This document shows, in pieces, positions 8,854-18,372 of a stretch of 44,977 bases of DNA. The notes under the pieces were generated by a model. That model did no database searches. It was not told where the DNA came from and saw only the letters and a program-made list of their open reading frames with translations. The position numbers and the translations under genes were made by a program. The DNA lies in contig CALWQR010000007.1 in NCBI GenBank assembly GCA_944383705.1, forward strand, positions 1-44,977, given 5' to 3'. The DNA is from an uncultured Clostridia bacterium. Its GTDB lineage: Bacteria > Bacillota > Clostridia > Oscillospirales > CAG-272. Each line of letters begins with the position of its first letter. Position 1 is the first letter of the stretch.

Positions 8854-10074
8854 TCATGCCTGTGTATTGCTGACAAATTGTCCGTTCTCGTAAACCACTA
8901 CACAGCAGTCTCCGTTGTGCCATGCGCCGTCCGGATCCACCGCATAGGGGGTGACCGTAAAGGTGATACGGCCATAGCCGGCCGGAATGCCGGTCAGGGA
9001 AAGAGCCATCAAATATGCGCTTCCCTTCTCCTCGGCTGTCACCTTGGTTACCGAACCGTCCTCGGAGGCCAGCAGAGAGGTGTAAACCGCGCTGCAATCG
9101 TGACTGTACGCCTGGCGCTCTCCCTCGCCCCATTCGGCGGTGATGCGAAAGCCGGCGCGGGCATAGGCGACGGAATCAATGCCCACGATGAAGCGGACCG
9201 CATACGTCCCGTCCGTAACGGCGGTTTCCTGTACGCCGACAAAGCGCGGGAGCCGGTTGTCGATATCCTGTGCCACTTGCGCCATCTGGTCAGCCGTCAG
9301 CACAGCGTCATAAAAGCGGATATCGTCAAATTCAAAGGTCAGGCCGACCGTATCGCCGTTGAGCATCGATCCGATGCCAACATTCACAGCGTCCCCGGCA
9401 CCCTTCCGGATGCCATCGAGCACAGCATCGCTCAAGTCGCTCTTTGTCAGAGTATTGCTGAAGAAGGTATCCCCCGCAAAACTGCCGTCCAGCGAAACAT
9501 TGGTGCTGCAGACACAGCTTTTCGCATCGAAATCGAAATCAAAGGTAAAGGCCATATACAGCCAGACGTCATGTACGGTGCCTTTGACCAGAGATTGCCC
9601 GACGGTCCGGTCCGATCCGTTCACGCGCGCCATCATTTCATAGGGGCCGCCGCTTTCGGCAGAGGCAGCGTTATACCCACCGCCGCAAATCCGGTAAGAG
9701 GCCGCATGATACAGCAAATTCGGCATGCCCGTACTGATGTTTCCGCTCAGGCGGACCTTGAGAAAGACGGTTTTGCTCTCCAGATCCGACAGGTCTGCGG
9801 AGTTGGCCGCATACACCAGGGCGCCGTCCGGAACCGTGAGAACACCGTTCTCCACGGTTGCGCCGATTTTCGTCCCGTCAAGTACCACCGTGTCCGGCGT
9901 GCCGGCAGCAGCCTTGTCGGCAAGCGATTCTTCGGTTGTTTCCCCGTCGAAATCCCAGTGGGTGACCAGCCCTTCGGAGGCGGACCACTCCTGCGGTTCT
10001 GTGGCCGCAGCACCGGTCAGAGCACCGGCGGCCACCAACAGAAAGGAAAGCAGAAAAGCAACTGTTTTTTTCAT
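8854..10074 (-). CDS. Secreted LamG-domain protein
   Basis: The 406-residue protein has a clear signal peptide (MKKTVAFLLSF through LTGAAA). A LamG-like domain (about 30-265) is paralogous to that of 7491-8636; WDFDG, SYRICGGGY and FDDIRFYDA are recognisable. A C-terminal beta-rich domain of about 130 residues starts at VGVQETAV and contains an Arg-Phe-Ile-Val-Gly strand. Such a domain is seen in other clostridial LamG proteins, but I do not know its name. There is no membrane anchor, so the protein may be released or held through the C-terminal domain. The start at 10074 has AAAGGAGA about 10 nt upstream. It probably binds glycan. Confidence 0.78.
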   Translation of the reverse strand: MKKTVAFLLSFLLVAAGALTGAAATEPQEWSASEGLVTHWDFDGETTEESLADKAAAGTPDTVVLDGTKIGATVENGVLTVPDGALVYAANSADLSDLESKTVFLKVRLSGNISTGMPNLLYHAASYRICGGGYNAASAESGGPYEMMARVNGSDRTVGQSLVKGTVHDVWLYMAFTFDFDFDAKSCVCSTNVSLDGSFAGDTFFSNTLTKSDLSDAVLDGIRKGAGDAVNVGIGSMLNGDTVGLTFEFDDIRFYDAVLTADQMAQVAQDIDNRLPRFVGVQETAVTDGTYAVRFIVGIDSVAYARAGFRITAEWGEGERQAYSHDCSAVYTSLLASEDGSVTKVTAEEKGSAYLMALSLTGIPAGYGRITFTVTPYAVDPDGAWHNGDCCVVVYENGQFVSNTQA

Positions 10075-10098
10075 GATGTTCGATCTCCTTTGTAGAAT

Positions 10099-11364
10099 TC
10101 AATAGATGAGACTGCGGAAATTGCGGACTCTGTGAAAGGTTATCAGGTTACCGTTGTGGGCATTGAAGGCCTCGCCATCACCGGAACGGCTGACAATCAG
10201 CAGGTCATCCCGGTCAATGAGCATATACCCGTAGTGACAGGAAGCGTTCTCACCCACGGCGGCATCCACCAGGCCGGCAAAGCACCAGTCCACACAGTTC
10301 CGCGAAAAATGAAGCACCAGCCGCTGGCGCTCGTTGTCCGGCAGGCCGAAAGCCCGTGGGCTCATACGCTCAGGACGGCGCATACTGTCGGTTGCCTGTG
10401 TGCTCAACAGCCAATACAGCGCGCTGACAGGGTCATATTCGATGTGAAACTTCATCTGACCGCCCGGACAGGGGAGCCAGATCAGAGGACGGCCGGAGGG
10501 CACCGTTTCCGGAAGCGTTGTCATACTGCCGTCCGGATTCTCCACCACCTTGAGTACGGCCGCGTATCCGGTGCACCCGGTATGCGCCCGCATCCAGAGG
10601 TGAAAGGTGTGCCCAGCGGAGTCGCACCAGATGTGATCGGGGTCATGAAACTGCACAACCTGCGCTTCCAGCCAGCCGATCGGCGCGCATTTGCGCACCA
10701 CTGGCGAGCGGCAGACGGCCACACTGCGCCGTGCCTCGGTGCGGTAAAACGGGATGCCGATATAGCGGGTGGTGTTGGCGTCCACCAGATCGCGGAAGGC
10801 GATCTCGGAGGCGAAGGTCCAATTGCAGGATTGTGTCAGATCGTCCTGCGCGCGCGCCCGCATCAGCACCGGAGCCAGGGTGGAGACGTTCCAGCCAGAG
10901 CAGTCATCATAAACCGCACGCTCCATGGCCAGATAGACGCAACCGTTTGCATGGAGGACGTTTGAGGAGGCCTGGTGCCAGTGCTGCCCGGCCGTAAGCA
11001 GAGCCGGCGCGCTCCAGTGTCGCCCCATGTCGTCCGATCGGATGATGGCAATGTCCCCGCACGCCCCATCCATATGTCCCAGCAGGTACACCACCCGCCC
11101 GGCCGAAAACAGCCGGGCATGAATGAAGGGGAACCGCCAGATCTCGGACCAATGCTCTCCCCCATCGTCCGAGCGCAGAATGCGCCCGGGCACTCCCTGC
11201 GTCAGCGCCCCGCTGCTTTTGGCAACGCCGAGATCCAGCGAGGCCAGGAGGGTTCCGTCCGGCAGCCGGCACAGAGACGGACTGTAGGCATACAGTTTCT
11301 GCGGGCAGGGGGAGCGAAAGACGATTGCCGGTTCCGGGCAGAGCCGCTCAATCCGCACCGGCAT
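10099..11364 (-). CDS. Cytoplasmic sialidase-fold (BNR propeller) protein
   Basis: The 421-residue product lacks a signal peptide and is predicted to be a six-bladed propeller with Asp-box-like turns (SDDGGEHW, SDDMGRHW). It aligns with the C-terminal half of the lipoprotein at 5031-7481, including VYLLGHMDG against MYMIGNHAE and the shared ending. It may be an intracellular exo-glycosidase acting on sugars imported by the neighbouring transport lipoprotein. The substrate cannot be read from sequence, and sialic acid is only one option. Its ATG at 11364 lies 17 nt inside the upstream gene, indicating translational coupling; the upstream site is a weak G-rich run. Confidence 0.72.
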   Translation of the reverse strand: MPVRIERLCPEPAIVFRSPCPQKLYAYSPSLCRLPDGTLLASLDLGVAKSSGALTQGVPGRILRSDDGGEHWSEIWRFPFIHARLFSAGRVVYLLGHMDGACGDIAIIRSDDMGRHWSAPALLTAGQHWHQASSNVLHANGCVYLAMERAVYDDCSGWNVSTLAPVLMRARAQDDLTQSCNWTFASEIAFRDLVDANTTRYIGIPFYRTEARRSVAVCRSPVVRKCAPIGWLEAQVVQFHDPDHIWCDSAGHTFHLWMRAHTGCTGYAAVLKVVENPDGSMTTLPETVPSGRPLIWLPCPGGQMKFHIEYDPVSALYWLLSTQATDSMRRPERMSPRAFGLPDNERQRLVLHFSRNCVDWCFAGLVDAAVGENASCHYGYMLIDRDDLLIVSRSGDGEAFNAHNGNLITFHRVRNFRSLIY

Positions 11365-12817
11365 TGTCCCCCCGGCTGTAATCCTTCAGGTAATTGCTGA
11401 TGCGGCTGGTATAAACCCGCTCGTACCGCTCGAACCAACTGCTGAAGCTGTCATACTGTGCCATTTTGTTGGCAAACTCGGCCACGTTGCCCAGCGCATT
11501 GTGATTGACAAAGCCGAAATCCCAGTACACCGTATCAATGGCCAGATTGATCATCTCGGCCGAGGTCGGATCCTTGGCGGCCTGCCCTTCCAGAATCACA
11601 TCAATATAAGCCGGGCGCACAGACTGGTAAAAGGATGCGCAGAGCGCCTCCAGCACCAGGCCGGAGCAAGCCGGATCGGTCACCGCGTTCGGAACGGCCA
11701 GGATCGCCGTCCCCGCAGTACCGGTGACATATTCCTGCTGAGAGGCATCAAACTTGGGGTAGACAATCAGACCATAGTCCCCCTGCATGGAACGCAGCGT
11801 GATGATGCGGTCGATGCAGGTGGCGGCAAACAAAGCGTGCCCGGCGGTAAACTCCTGAATCACTGTAGGCTGATCGTTGGCATACAAGAAGGAATCGTTC
11901 CCATAGAAGCTGCTACGCAGGAGCTGATACAGGTCCTCGGCAGGCTCGGAGTATTTGGTCAGCTTCAGCTCACTGCCCTGTGCCTCCACAATGTGAAACC
12001 CGGAGGACGCGAAAAAGGCATCCACAGTCTGCGTAGAGGCAATCAGCCCGATCAGATCCCCTACCGTGGAAGCATTGTCGCCGTTGCTGTCCTCGTACAG
12101 CTCGGCCGCCATGCCAAGCATGGTCTGCAGTGTCCAGGTATTGTTGTCAAAATGCGTAAAGGGACTGGTCATCTGCCTGGAGGTTATCATCTCGGTATTG
12201 AATGCAATCATGCAAAGGCTTGTGATGTTGCCAAGGCAGAAATCTCCCACGGCGGCATACCGCAGGCCGAAGAGTTCGGTGGTGTTGTTGAAGCCGGCCG
12301 TCCAGTAAGGCTTGCTGAAATCGATGTATTCAACCCGGTTCAGGTCCAGGAAAATTCCCTCGGCCGCCAGTATCATGCCATACCAGTACGCGGGGGATAC
12401 CGCATCGTATACCGCATCGCCGCCCGTGATATTGGAATTGCGGATTTCCTGCATAAAGGCCTGATAACCGCTGGCGTTGGAATCCATACCGGTATAATCC
12501 AGCAAAATACCAAAGCGCTCCTCCAGCATCACCGTGCTCTGGTAAACATTCCTTGTCAGAACCGTTTCTCGGGCGCCCGGGTCCTCGGTGATGTAGTTGG
12601 TGCCAACACCCCCTTCGCCGACCAGCATACGGAATCTCTTGCCATCATACGTATCCAGCGTATCCGGCAGGTCGTCCGCGTATCGGTCGGTGCCGATGTC
12701 CGTGTCGGGTGTACTATCCGCCGGAGTCTGGGAATCCGGATCCTCCCGCCTGCAGCCAGCCGTCATGCAGGAAAACAGCAGCAGCACTGCAAGCATCCAT
12801 GCAAAATGTTTCTTCAT
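11348..12817 (-). CDS. Extracellular solute-binding lipoprotein (sugar ABC type)
   Basis: The 489-residue protein has a lipoprotein signal peptide ending MTAGC (Cys near residue 22), an acidic linker and a two-lobe periplasmic-binding fold of the family 1 type. Visible features are the opening FRMLVGE, an aromatic-rich middle, and VPNAVTDP followed by ALCASFYQSV near the C-terminus, as in clostridial oligosaccharide-binding proteins. It should capture a sugar for an ABC importer, but no permease or ATPase lies beside it, so it must use a transporter encoded elsewhere. The start has AAGGAGGG upstream. It is the first gene of the minus-strand locus and overlaps the next by 17 nt. Confidence 0.85.
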   Translation of the reverse strand: MKKHFAWMLAVLLLFSCMTAGCRREDPDSQTPADSTPDTDIGTDRYADDLPDTLDTYDGKRFRMLVGEGGVGTNYITEDPGARETVLTRNVYQSTVMLEERFGILLDYTGMDSNASGYQAFMQEIRNSNITGGDAVYDAVSPAYWYGMILAAEGIFLDLNRVEYIDFSKPYWTAGFNNTTELFGLRYAAVGDFCLGNITSLCMIAFNTEMITSRQMTSPFTHFDNNTWTLQTMLGMAAELYEDSNGDNASTVGDLIGLIASTQTVDAFFASSGFHIVEAQGSELKLTKYSEPAEDLYQLLRSSFYGNDSFLYANDQPTVIQEFTAGHALFAATCIDRIITLRSMQGDYGLIVYPKFDASQQEYVTGTAGTAILAVPNAVTDPACSGLVLEALCASFYQSVRPAYIDVILEGQAAKDPTSAEMINLAIDTVYWDFGFVNHNALGNVAEFANKMAQYDSFSSWFERYERVYTSRISNYLKDYSRGDNAGAD

Positions 12818-12871
12818 AGGCCCTCCTTCAATTTAAAAATAATGCAAAAATGCAATTTTGCCGGCAGGTTT

Positions 12872-12944
12872 ATTATACCACAGATGAAAAAAATAAAAAA
12901 TGCCCGCAATGGACATTATATTAACAAAAACGGACAGAATCCAA
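12872..12944 (-). promoter_or_regulatory. Promoter region of the LamG/propeller/mannosidase locus
   Basis: Two minus-strand TATAAT boxes lie upstream of the solute-binding protein. One at 12915-12920 has TTGGAT at 12939-12944 (spacing 18). One at 12872-12877 has only a T-rich -35 region. This is the natural site for the adjacent AraC-type regulator to act. No operator repeat could be defined. Confidence 0.5.
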
Positions 12945-13026
12945 TTCAATTCCGGCAAAAAGCGGAAAGGAGACCTCATACTACCGCTGCTGGCACTGTG
13001 ATGTGCCCAAACAGGGCAGATGCAAA

Positions 13027-13056
13027 CGGCCGGAGTCGCTGTCTCGACCCCGGCCG
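13027..13056 (-). terminator. Hairpin after AraC gene
   Basis: An imperfect inverted repeat (CGGCCGG and CCGGCCG arms with GTCG/CGAC inner pairs) follows the araC-type stop by about 20 nt on the minus strand. The T-tract after it is short (TTTGC), so termination may be partial. Confidence 0.4.
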
Positions 13057-13076
13057 GTACTTCTGAAATTCCGGCA

Positions 13077-14003
13077 TCATTTCACTGGATAGTTGGATTG
13101 GAGCATGGAGGCCCGGTATTCCCCGGGTGTCTGCCCCTCCATGCGCTTGAAAAAACGGCTGAGACTGTGCTCATCGCTCAGACCGACCGAAAGGCAGATA
13201 TCCGGGATCCGCTCCTGCGCCAGCAGCAGCTCCCGGATGCGCTCACAGCGCAGCTCGTCAATCAGCTGCTTTGTGCTTTTCCCTTCATACGAAAGCAGAC
13301 GGCGCCGCAGCTGACGCTCGCTCATATACAGGTACCGCGCCAGATCCGCCACCAGGCTTTTGGAACTGAGATTTGCACGGATATACGCCTTGCAGAGCGA
13401 CAGAAATTCCGCACCGTTATGCAGCTTTTCCTGCGGCGGAGCCACCGGCCCGGGGCACTCGGTTCCCACACACTGCTCAAAGAGTGCAAGTAGCATGGTC
13501 AGGATGTTCCAGCGGACAAGGCTGGCCGTTGCAATCCGCCCGTATTCGGTATGCAAAAAGATATACTCCAACGGACAGAGGACTCGGGCATCGCATTTCC
13601 CCGTAAAGTAGGCGTGCTCCCGTAGAACCACACTGTAGCGCCCGAACACAGAGGTCTCGGGGAAATCCAGATCAAAGCACATGGCAAACTTGGCAAACAC
13701 GGGGCTGTTGGCGGAAAAGCTATGCTGCACACCCGGAGTGAGCAGAATAAAACTGCCGGCCGAGACCGGCACCAACCGGTCATTGACGCTGTAAACGTTC
13801 TCGCCTCTTTCTATCAGATGCAGTTCAAAAAACGTGTGGCTGTGCGGCTTGGAATTGACATGTCGCTTTTTGCTGAGCTCATAGGTCAGATATTTCAGGT
13901 AATACACCCTGAGGCAGACGTCCGGTGTATCGCACCGGAGATCCAGCAGGTTGACCTGCTGCGAAGCATGGATATACCGTTGGATGCGGGCATCCGGTGA
14001 CAT
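13077..14003 (-). CDS. AraC-family transcriptional regulator
   Basis: The 308-residue protein has an N-terminal cupin sensor (about 50-140; HSHTFFELHLI and GSFILLTPGVQHSF are typical) and a C-terminal pair of helix-turn-helix motifs (about 215-300, with SLSRFFKRMEGQTPGEYR). This is the design of regulators that switch on sugar-use genes on binding a carbohydrate. The start is taken at 14003, because AAAGGAGGG lies 7 nt before that ATG while the longer frame from 14027 would begin upstream of the site. It is transcribed towards the LamG/propeller/mannosidase locus and ends about 260 nt before it, so it is the likely regulator of that locus. Confidence 0.88.
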   Translation of the reverse strand: MSPDARIQRYIHASQQVNLLDLRCDTPDVCLRVYYLKYLTYELSKKRHVNSKPHSHTFFELHLIERGENVYSVNDRLVPVSAGSFILLTPGVQHSFSANSPVFAKFAMCFDLDFPETSVFGRYSVVLREHAYFTGKCDARVLCPLEYIFLHTEYGRIATASLVRWNILTMLLALFEQCVGTECPGPVAPPQEKLHNGAEFLSLCKAYIRANLSSKSLVADLARYLYMSERQLRRRLLSYEGKSTKQLIDELRCERIRELLLAQERIPDICLSVGLSDEHSLSRFFKRMEGQTPGEYRASMLQSNYPVK

Positions 14004-14056
14004 GGCTGCTCCCTCCTTTTTGACCATCCGCGGTCAGTCCGCAGTCACCCGCGGGC

Positions 14057-14788
14057 TCACGAACGGGTATAGACATCGTCGATGGCGATGGATTGGCCGT
14101 CCGGGGAGACCAGCAGCACCACGTACTGCGGGCGGATGGCGTCGCTGCCGACGTCCCGCCGGAAGCTGCCGTTGTTTTTGCGGATCATATAGTCCACACG
14201 GTAGGTTACACGCTGCGAGCCGTCCCCGTCCGTCTCGGCGCCGCAGTAGTAGATGCAGATCTGATACAGCATCTGCTGTGTGAAGCGCGGCAGGGTATGG
14301 GTTTGCAGGTATTGCGGCGTGAACAGAGAGCGGTAGGTCTCGTTGTCTCCGCTGATGATGCTGTTGAGATAGGCCGTGAGAAAGCGCACGTTGACGTCGT
14401 AATGCTCCATCCCGCTGCCGTCCTGGGTGATCTGCTCCTTCAGGCCGTAGCCCAGCGGGTCGTTGCAGTACAGCATTACGCGATCGCTCTCGGAATACTC
14501 TCCGGTCTCAAAAATATTCACCGACCAGTCCACCGGATAAAAGTAATACTCCGACTGCTCCGGAGCCTTCTGCTCCGGCAGCAGAAGCCAGAGCGCCAGC
14601 AGCACGGCAAGCCCCAGCACAACCACCCCGCAAAGGATGAGAATCATCAGCCGGATGTTCCTGGTATGGCTGCGCCGCAGCTGCGCGACGGCGCTCCGCG
14701 CCGCCGGGGCGCCTGCGGGGGTATGCGCGTCCTGATTCTGCGCCGCGGGCTCCTCCCGGCGCAGCGGTTCTTGTGGCAGATTGCTCAT
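14057..14788 (-). CDS. Single-pass membrane protein of unknown function
   Basis: The 243-residue protein has a charged, proline/alanine-rich cytoplasmic N-terminus of about 45 residues and one membrane helix (about 48-72). Its extracellular domain of about 165 residues looks like an NTF2-like fold, with RFLTAYLNSI and a long helix/strand pattern ending SIAIDDVYT. Two ATGs stand side by side (14791 and 14788); GGGAGG is better spaced from the second. Proteins of this plan are common in Oscillospirales, but I know of no function. It is divergent from the apgM-like gene and probably forms its own unit. Confidence 0.65.
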   Translation of the reverse strand: MSNLPQEPLRREEPAAQNQDAHTPAGAPAARSAVAQLRRSHTRNIRLMILILCGVVVLGLAVLLALWLLLPEQKAPEQSEYYFYPVDWSVNIFETGEYSESDRVMLYCNDPLGYGLKEQITQDGSGMEHYDVNVRFLTAYLNSIISGDNETYRSLFTPQYLQTHTLPRFTQQMLYQICIYYCGAETDGDGSQRVTYRVDYMIRKNNGSFRRDVGSDAIRPQYVVLLVSPDGQSIAIDDVYTRS

Positions 14789-14918
14789 CATTCGCCTCCC
14801 ATTGTCGCTGTTTCCATTCCATTTTACCACAGCGCCGGAAGAAATGCAACCGCCCGCGCAAAAATTTATGGATTGTTTGCAATTCAAAAAAACTTTCCAA
14901 AAAAGTGACGCTTGTCTC

Positions 14919-14947
14919 TTGTACTTTGCCCCGGAATATGATATAAT
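14919..14947 (+). promoter_or_regulatory. Promoter of the apgM-to-thrC run
   Basis: TTGTAC at 14919-14924, a 17-nt spacer and TATAAT at 14942-14947 stand 45 nt before the first ATG. Confidence 0.7.
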
Positions 14948-14991
14948 ATTGTGTTGTGTAAAATCCCTTTCGATGCTTCGGAGGACCGCAG

Positions 14992-16227
14992 ATGAAATAC
15001 CTTGTACTGATTCCAGACGGAATGGCAGACGAAAAAATTCCTTCGCTGGGCAACCGGACCCCCATGGAGGCGGCAAAAAAGCCCAATATGGACCGGCTGG
15101 CGCGGGAGTCGCAGGTGGGCACCGTGTGCAACATTCCCACCGGCATGGTGCCCGAGAGCGACACCGCCAATATGGCCATCCTCTCGTTTGACCCCAAAAT
15201 TTACTCCAAGGGCCGCTCCCCGCTGGAGGCCGTGAGCATGGGCATTGACATGCAGCCCGAGGATACGGCCTACCGCTGCAATGTGGTGACGCTCTCGGAC
15301 GAGGGCGAGGATTACGACGACAAAATCATCCTGGACCACAGCGCGGACGAAATCACCACGCCAGAGGCCGACCGGCTGATACAGACGCTGGAGCAGGAGC
15401 TGGGGAACGACGTCCGCCGGTTTTACACCGGCGTCAGCTACCGCCACTGCCTGATCTGGAAGAACGGCTGCGATACCTATCCCTTTATGCGCCCGCACGA
15501 CATTCTGGGCCGCCGCATCGGGGAATACCTGCCCCGTGAGGATAACGGCGGCGGGGAGTTCTACCGGCTGATGCGGCAGAGCTTTGACATTCTCAATCAC
15601 CACCCGGTCAACGAGGAGCGGCGCGCCCGGGGGCTGAAGCCGGCCAACTCGATCTGGCTCTGGAGCCCCGGCAAAAAGCCCGCGCTGCCCAACTTCGCCG
15701 AAAAATGGGGACTCCGTGGCGCCGTGATTTCGGCCGTGGACCTGATCAAGGGCATCGGGCTGTGCGCGGGCATGGAATCGATTGACGTAGAGGGCGCAAC
15801 CGGAAACGTCAACACCAACTACGCCGGCAAGGCCGCCGCCGCCATTGACGCCTTCCGCCGTGGGCTGGACTTTGTTTATGTGCATGTGGAGGCTCCCGAC
15901 GAGTGCGGGCACCGTGCCGAAATTGCAAACAAGCTTCTGGCGATTGAAAAAATCGACGCCGAGATTCTCGGCCCGGTGGCCGCGTACCTTGCCTCGGCCG
16001 GCGAGGACTACCACATCATGGTGCTGCCGGATCACCCCACGCCCGTGCGTCTGCGCACCCATACCAGCCAGCCGGTTCCCTTCTTCATTTACCGCTCGGG
16101 ACAGAGCCGCTCCGGCGTTTCCTGCTTCTGCGAGGAAAGCGCGGCGGCAAAGAATTTCTATCTGCCCGAGGGCTGGCACCTGATGGATCTGCTGACCGAG
16201 CCCGAGGAAAGGAAGGACAACACATGA
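14992..16227 (+). CDS. apgM: Archaeal-type phosphoglycerate mutase-like protein (putative homoserine kinase)
   Basis: The 411-residue protein belongs to the alkaline-phosphatase superfamily group that includes cofactor-independent phosphoglycerate mutases of archaeal type. It opens with the metal-binding PDGMAD and has ESDTANMAIL, typical of the active-site segment, and a late HVEAPDE plus LPDHPTP metal site. A subgroup of this family (TIGR02535, as I recall) has been proposed to be a homoserine kinase because its genes sit near threonine genes in genomes lacking thrB. Here thrC lies 3.5 kb downstream on the same strand and no thrB is seen, which fits that proposal. GGAGGA precedes the ATG. 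The stop overlaps the next start (ATGA). Confidence 0.88.
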   Translation: MKYLVLIPDGMADEKIPSLGNRTPMEAAKKPNMDRLARESQVGTVCNIPTGMVPESDTANMAILSFDPKIYSKGRSPLEAVSMGIDMQPEDTAYRCNVVTLSDEGEDYDDKIILDHSADEITTPEADRLIQTLEQELGNDVRRFYTGVSYRHCLIWKNGCDTYPFMRPHDILGRRIGEYLPREDNGGGEFYRLMRQSFDILNHHPVNEERRARGLKPANSIWLWSPGKKPALPNFAEKWGLRGAVISAVDLIKGIGLCAGMESIDVEGATGNVNTNYAGKAAAAIDAFRRGLDFVYVHVEAPDECGHRAEIANKLLAIEKIDAEILGPVAAYLASAGEDYHIMVLPDHPTPVRLRTHTSQPVPFFIYRSGQSRSGVSCFCEESAAAKNFYLPEGWHLMDLLTEPEERKDNT

Positions 16228-16871
16228 ACGAGCATCCCACCCCTCCCGTCCCGCAGGCCGAAGCCCCCGCCCCGCAGCCGTCCGAGCGGGCAGGCAGGCT
16301 GATCTGCGGCGCGTTCGACTATCTGGAGCTGTTCGCCTGGTCGGTCTTCGCGGTGCTGATCATCTTCACCTTCGGCATCCGGCTCTGCCGGGTAGAAGGC
16401 CGATCCATGGAAAACACGCTGTACGACGGGCAGAATCTGCTGCTCTGGAGTGCCGGTTACACACCGCAGCAGGATGACATCATTGTGTTTCATCTGACCA
16501 AACCGCAAGTCGATCTGCAGAAAACGCTGGTCAAGCGCGTGATCGCTGTCGGCGGGCAGGAACTTGTGATTGACACCCGCACCGGCACCGTGACCGTGGA
16601 TGGCGTGCGCTACGGCGATACCCACGCGGTGCTCAAGGACCGGGTGACCGACGAGATCACCGGCAGCTATCTGACCTCCCTGTTCCGCTACGATTTCGAC
16701 CCCGCCACCGGCATCTTCCGCACCACGGTTCCCGAGCACACGGTGTTTGTGATGGGAGACAACCGCAACAACTCCAAGGACAGCCGCGACCCGGAGGTCG
16801 GCTTTGTGGACGAGCGCTGCATCCTGGGCCGGGTGGCGCTGCGGCTGCTTCCCTTTACGGTGTTCCCGTAA
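16224..16871 (+). CDS. lepB: Signal peptidase I
   Basis: The 215-residue product is a type I signal peptidase (family S26), which cuts signal peptides from exported proteins at the outer face of the membrane. One N-terminal membrane helix (about 33-52) follows a proline-rich cytoplasmic lead. The serine nucleophile is Ser61 in GRSMENTL and the general base is Lys104 in VKRVIAVGG; the GDNRNNSKDSR box closes the active site. The start codon overlaps the preceding stop by 4 nt. It stands just before rbgA and rnhB, an order also seen in Bacillus. Confidence 0.95.
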   Translation: MNEHPTPPVPQAEAPAPQPSERAGRLICGAFDYLELFAWSVFAVLIIFTFGIRLCRVEGRSMENTLYDGQNLLLWSAGYTPQQDDIIVFHLTKPQVDLQKTLVKRVIAVGGQELVIDTRTGTVTVDGVRYGDTHAVLKDRVTDEITGSYLTSLFRYDFDPATGIFRTTVPEHTVFVMGDNRNNSKDSRDPEVGFVDERCILGRVALRLLPFTVFP

Positions 16872-16886
16872 GACAGGGGGGCCGAT

Positions 16887-17789
16887 ATGCCATCCGAACA
16901 GATTCAATGGTTCCCCGGCCACATGGCCCGGACCCGCCGGATGATTGCCGAAAATCTCCGGCATGTCGACCTGGTGCTGGAGCTGCTGGACGCCCGCATT
17001 CCCCTGAGCTCCCGCAACCCGGAGATCGCCCAGCTGACGGCCGGGAAGCCGACCCTGGTGCTGCTGAACAAGGCGGACCTGGCCGACCCGGACCAGAACC
17101 GGCTGTGGCAGCGGCGCTGCTGCGGGGAGAGCACGGCCTGCCTGCTGACCGACTGTGCCGGGGGGGACGGCATTGCCCGCCTGGCCCCCGCCATCCGGGA
17201 GCTGATGGCCGACCGGCTGCGGCGCAACGCCGAAAAAGGCGTCAACCGCCGGCTGCGCGCCATGGTGCTGGGTATTCCGAACGTGGGCAAATCCACCCTG
17301 ATCAACCGCATCTGCGGCAACCGCAAGGCCCGGGCGGAGGACCGCCCCGGCGTCACGCGGGACAAGCAGTGGGTCAGCACCGGCATCGGTGTGGACCTGC
17401 TGGACATGCCGGGCATTCTCTGGCCGAAATTCGAGGACCGGCGCGTGGGGGAAAATCTTGCGCTGACCGGCGCCATCAAGGACGAGATTCTGGACACCGA
17501 GGCACTGGCCGTGCTGCTGTGCGGCCGGCTGCGCAGGCTCTACCCCGGGCTGCTGAGCGCGCGGTACCGGCTGCAGGACATTTCGCCCGAGCTGGACGAC
17601 AACGGGCTCTTCCTGGCCATCGGGCGCAGGCGGGGCTTTCTGGCCGGGGGCGCAGAGGTGGACACCGAGCGGACCGCCCGGGTGCTGCTGGACGAATTCC
17701 GCGCCGCGAAAATCGGGCGGATCACGCTGGACCGCCCGGAGTCCGGCGCACCGGAAAGTGAGGGACAGAATGCTGGAACTGACGCTTGA
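16887..17789 (+). CDS. rbgA: Ribosome biogenesis GTPase YlqF/RbgA
   Basis: The 300-residue protein is a circularly permuted GTPase needed for late assembly of the 50S subunit. The G4 motif NKAD (residues 61-64) comes before the G1 loop GIPNVGKST (about 129-137) and the G3 motif DMPG, as expected for this family. The N-terminal [11 protein letters not shown] is the family signature. The C-terminal domain that contacts 23S rRNA is present. The start has AGGGGGG upstream. The end overlaps the rnhB start by 20 nt, so the two are translated together. Confidence 0.96.
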   Translation: MPSEQIQWFPGHMARTRRMIAENLRHVDLVLELLDARIPLSSRNPEIAQLTAGKPTLVLLNKADLADPDQNRLWQRRCCGESTACLLTDCAGGDGIARLAPAIRELMADRLRRNAEKGVNRRLRAMVLGIPNVGKSTLINRICGNRKARAEDRPGVTRDKQWVSTGIGVDLLDMPGILWPKFEDRRVGENLALTGAIKDEILDTEALAVLLCGRLRRLYPGLLSARYRLQDISPELDDNGLFLAIGRRRGFLAGGAEVDTERTARVLLDEFRAAKIGRITLDRPESGAPESEGQNAGTDA

Positions 17790-18372
17790 GAACCAACTGT
17801 ATGCGGCCGGGTATACGGCCGTGTGCGGGGTGGACGAGGCCGGGCGGGGGCCGCTGTGCGGCCCGGTGGTCGCCGCGGCCTGCATCCTGCGCCCCGGAGC
17901 GGTTCCGGAGGGCCTCAACGATTCCAAAAAGCTGACGCCCCGGCGGCGGGAGGAGCTGTTCGAGCAGATCCGCGCCTCGGCCCTTGCCTTTTGCGTGGCC
18001 GAGGCCAGCGTGCGCGAGATCGACGAGCTGAACATTCTGGAGGCCGATCTGCTGGCCATGCGCCGGGCAATTGCCGGGCTCTCCCCCGCCGCGGATTTTG
18101 CCCTGATTGACGGCAACGTCGCGCGGGACTTCCCGCTGCCCGCCCGCGCCGTGGTGCACGGGGACGCGATTTCCCCCAGCATTGCGGCGGCCTCGGTGCT
18201 GGCAAAGGTCACGCGGGACCGGCTCTGCCTGGAGCTGGACCGGATGTACCCGCAGTACGGCATTGCGCAGCACAAGGGCTACGGCACCCGGGCGCATATG
18301 GAGGCGCTGCGGCGCTACGGCCCCTCGCCGATTCACCGGAAGCAGTTCATCCGCTTCCTGGACCGCGCCTGA
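17770..18372 (+). CDS. rnhB: Ribonuclease HII
   Basis: The 200-residue enzyme cleaves the RNA strand of RNA-DNA hybrids and removes misincorporated ribonucleotides. The acidic active site is visible as [10 protein letters not shown] (Asp and Glu), then LIDGN (Asp) and [17 protein letters not shown] (Asp). An in-frame GTG at 17758 is possible, but the ATG at 17770 follows GAGGG at a normal distance and gives the standard family length. The stop overlaps the next ATG (TGATG). Confidence 0.95.
   Translation: MLELTLENQLYAAGYTAVCGVDEAGRGPLCGPVVAAACILRPGAVPEGLNDSKKLTPRRREELFEQIRASALAFCVAEASVREIDELNILEADLLAMRRAIAGLSPAADFALIDGNVARDFPLPARAVVHGDAISPSIAAASVLAKVTRDRLCLELDRMYPQYGIAQHKGYGTRAHMEALRRYGPSPIHRKQFIRFLDRA

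Noticed and set aside
10099..11364. Firm call of the propeller protein as a sialidase
   Set aside because: Asp-box motifs and the fold are visible, but the arginine triad and Tyr/Glu pair could not be placed with confidence.
16158..18275. Long minus-strand frame of 705 codons across lepB-rbgA-rnhB
   Set aside because: It is the antisense shadow of well-identified plus-strand genes in GC-rich DNA, with low-complexity Pro/Gly/Arg-rich content and no ribosome binding site.
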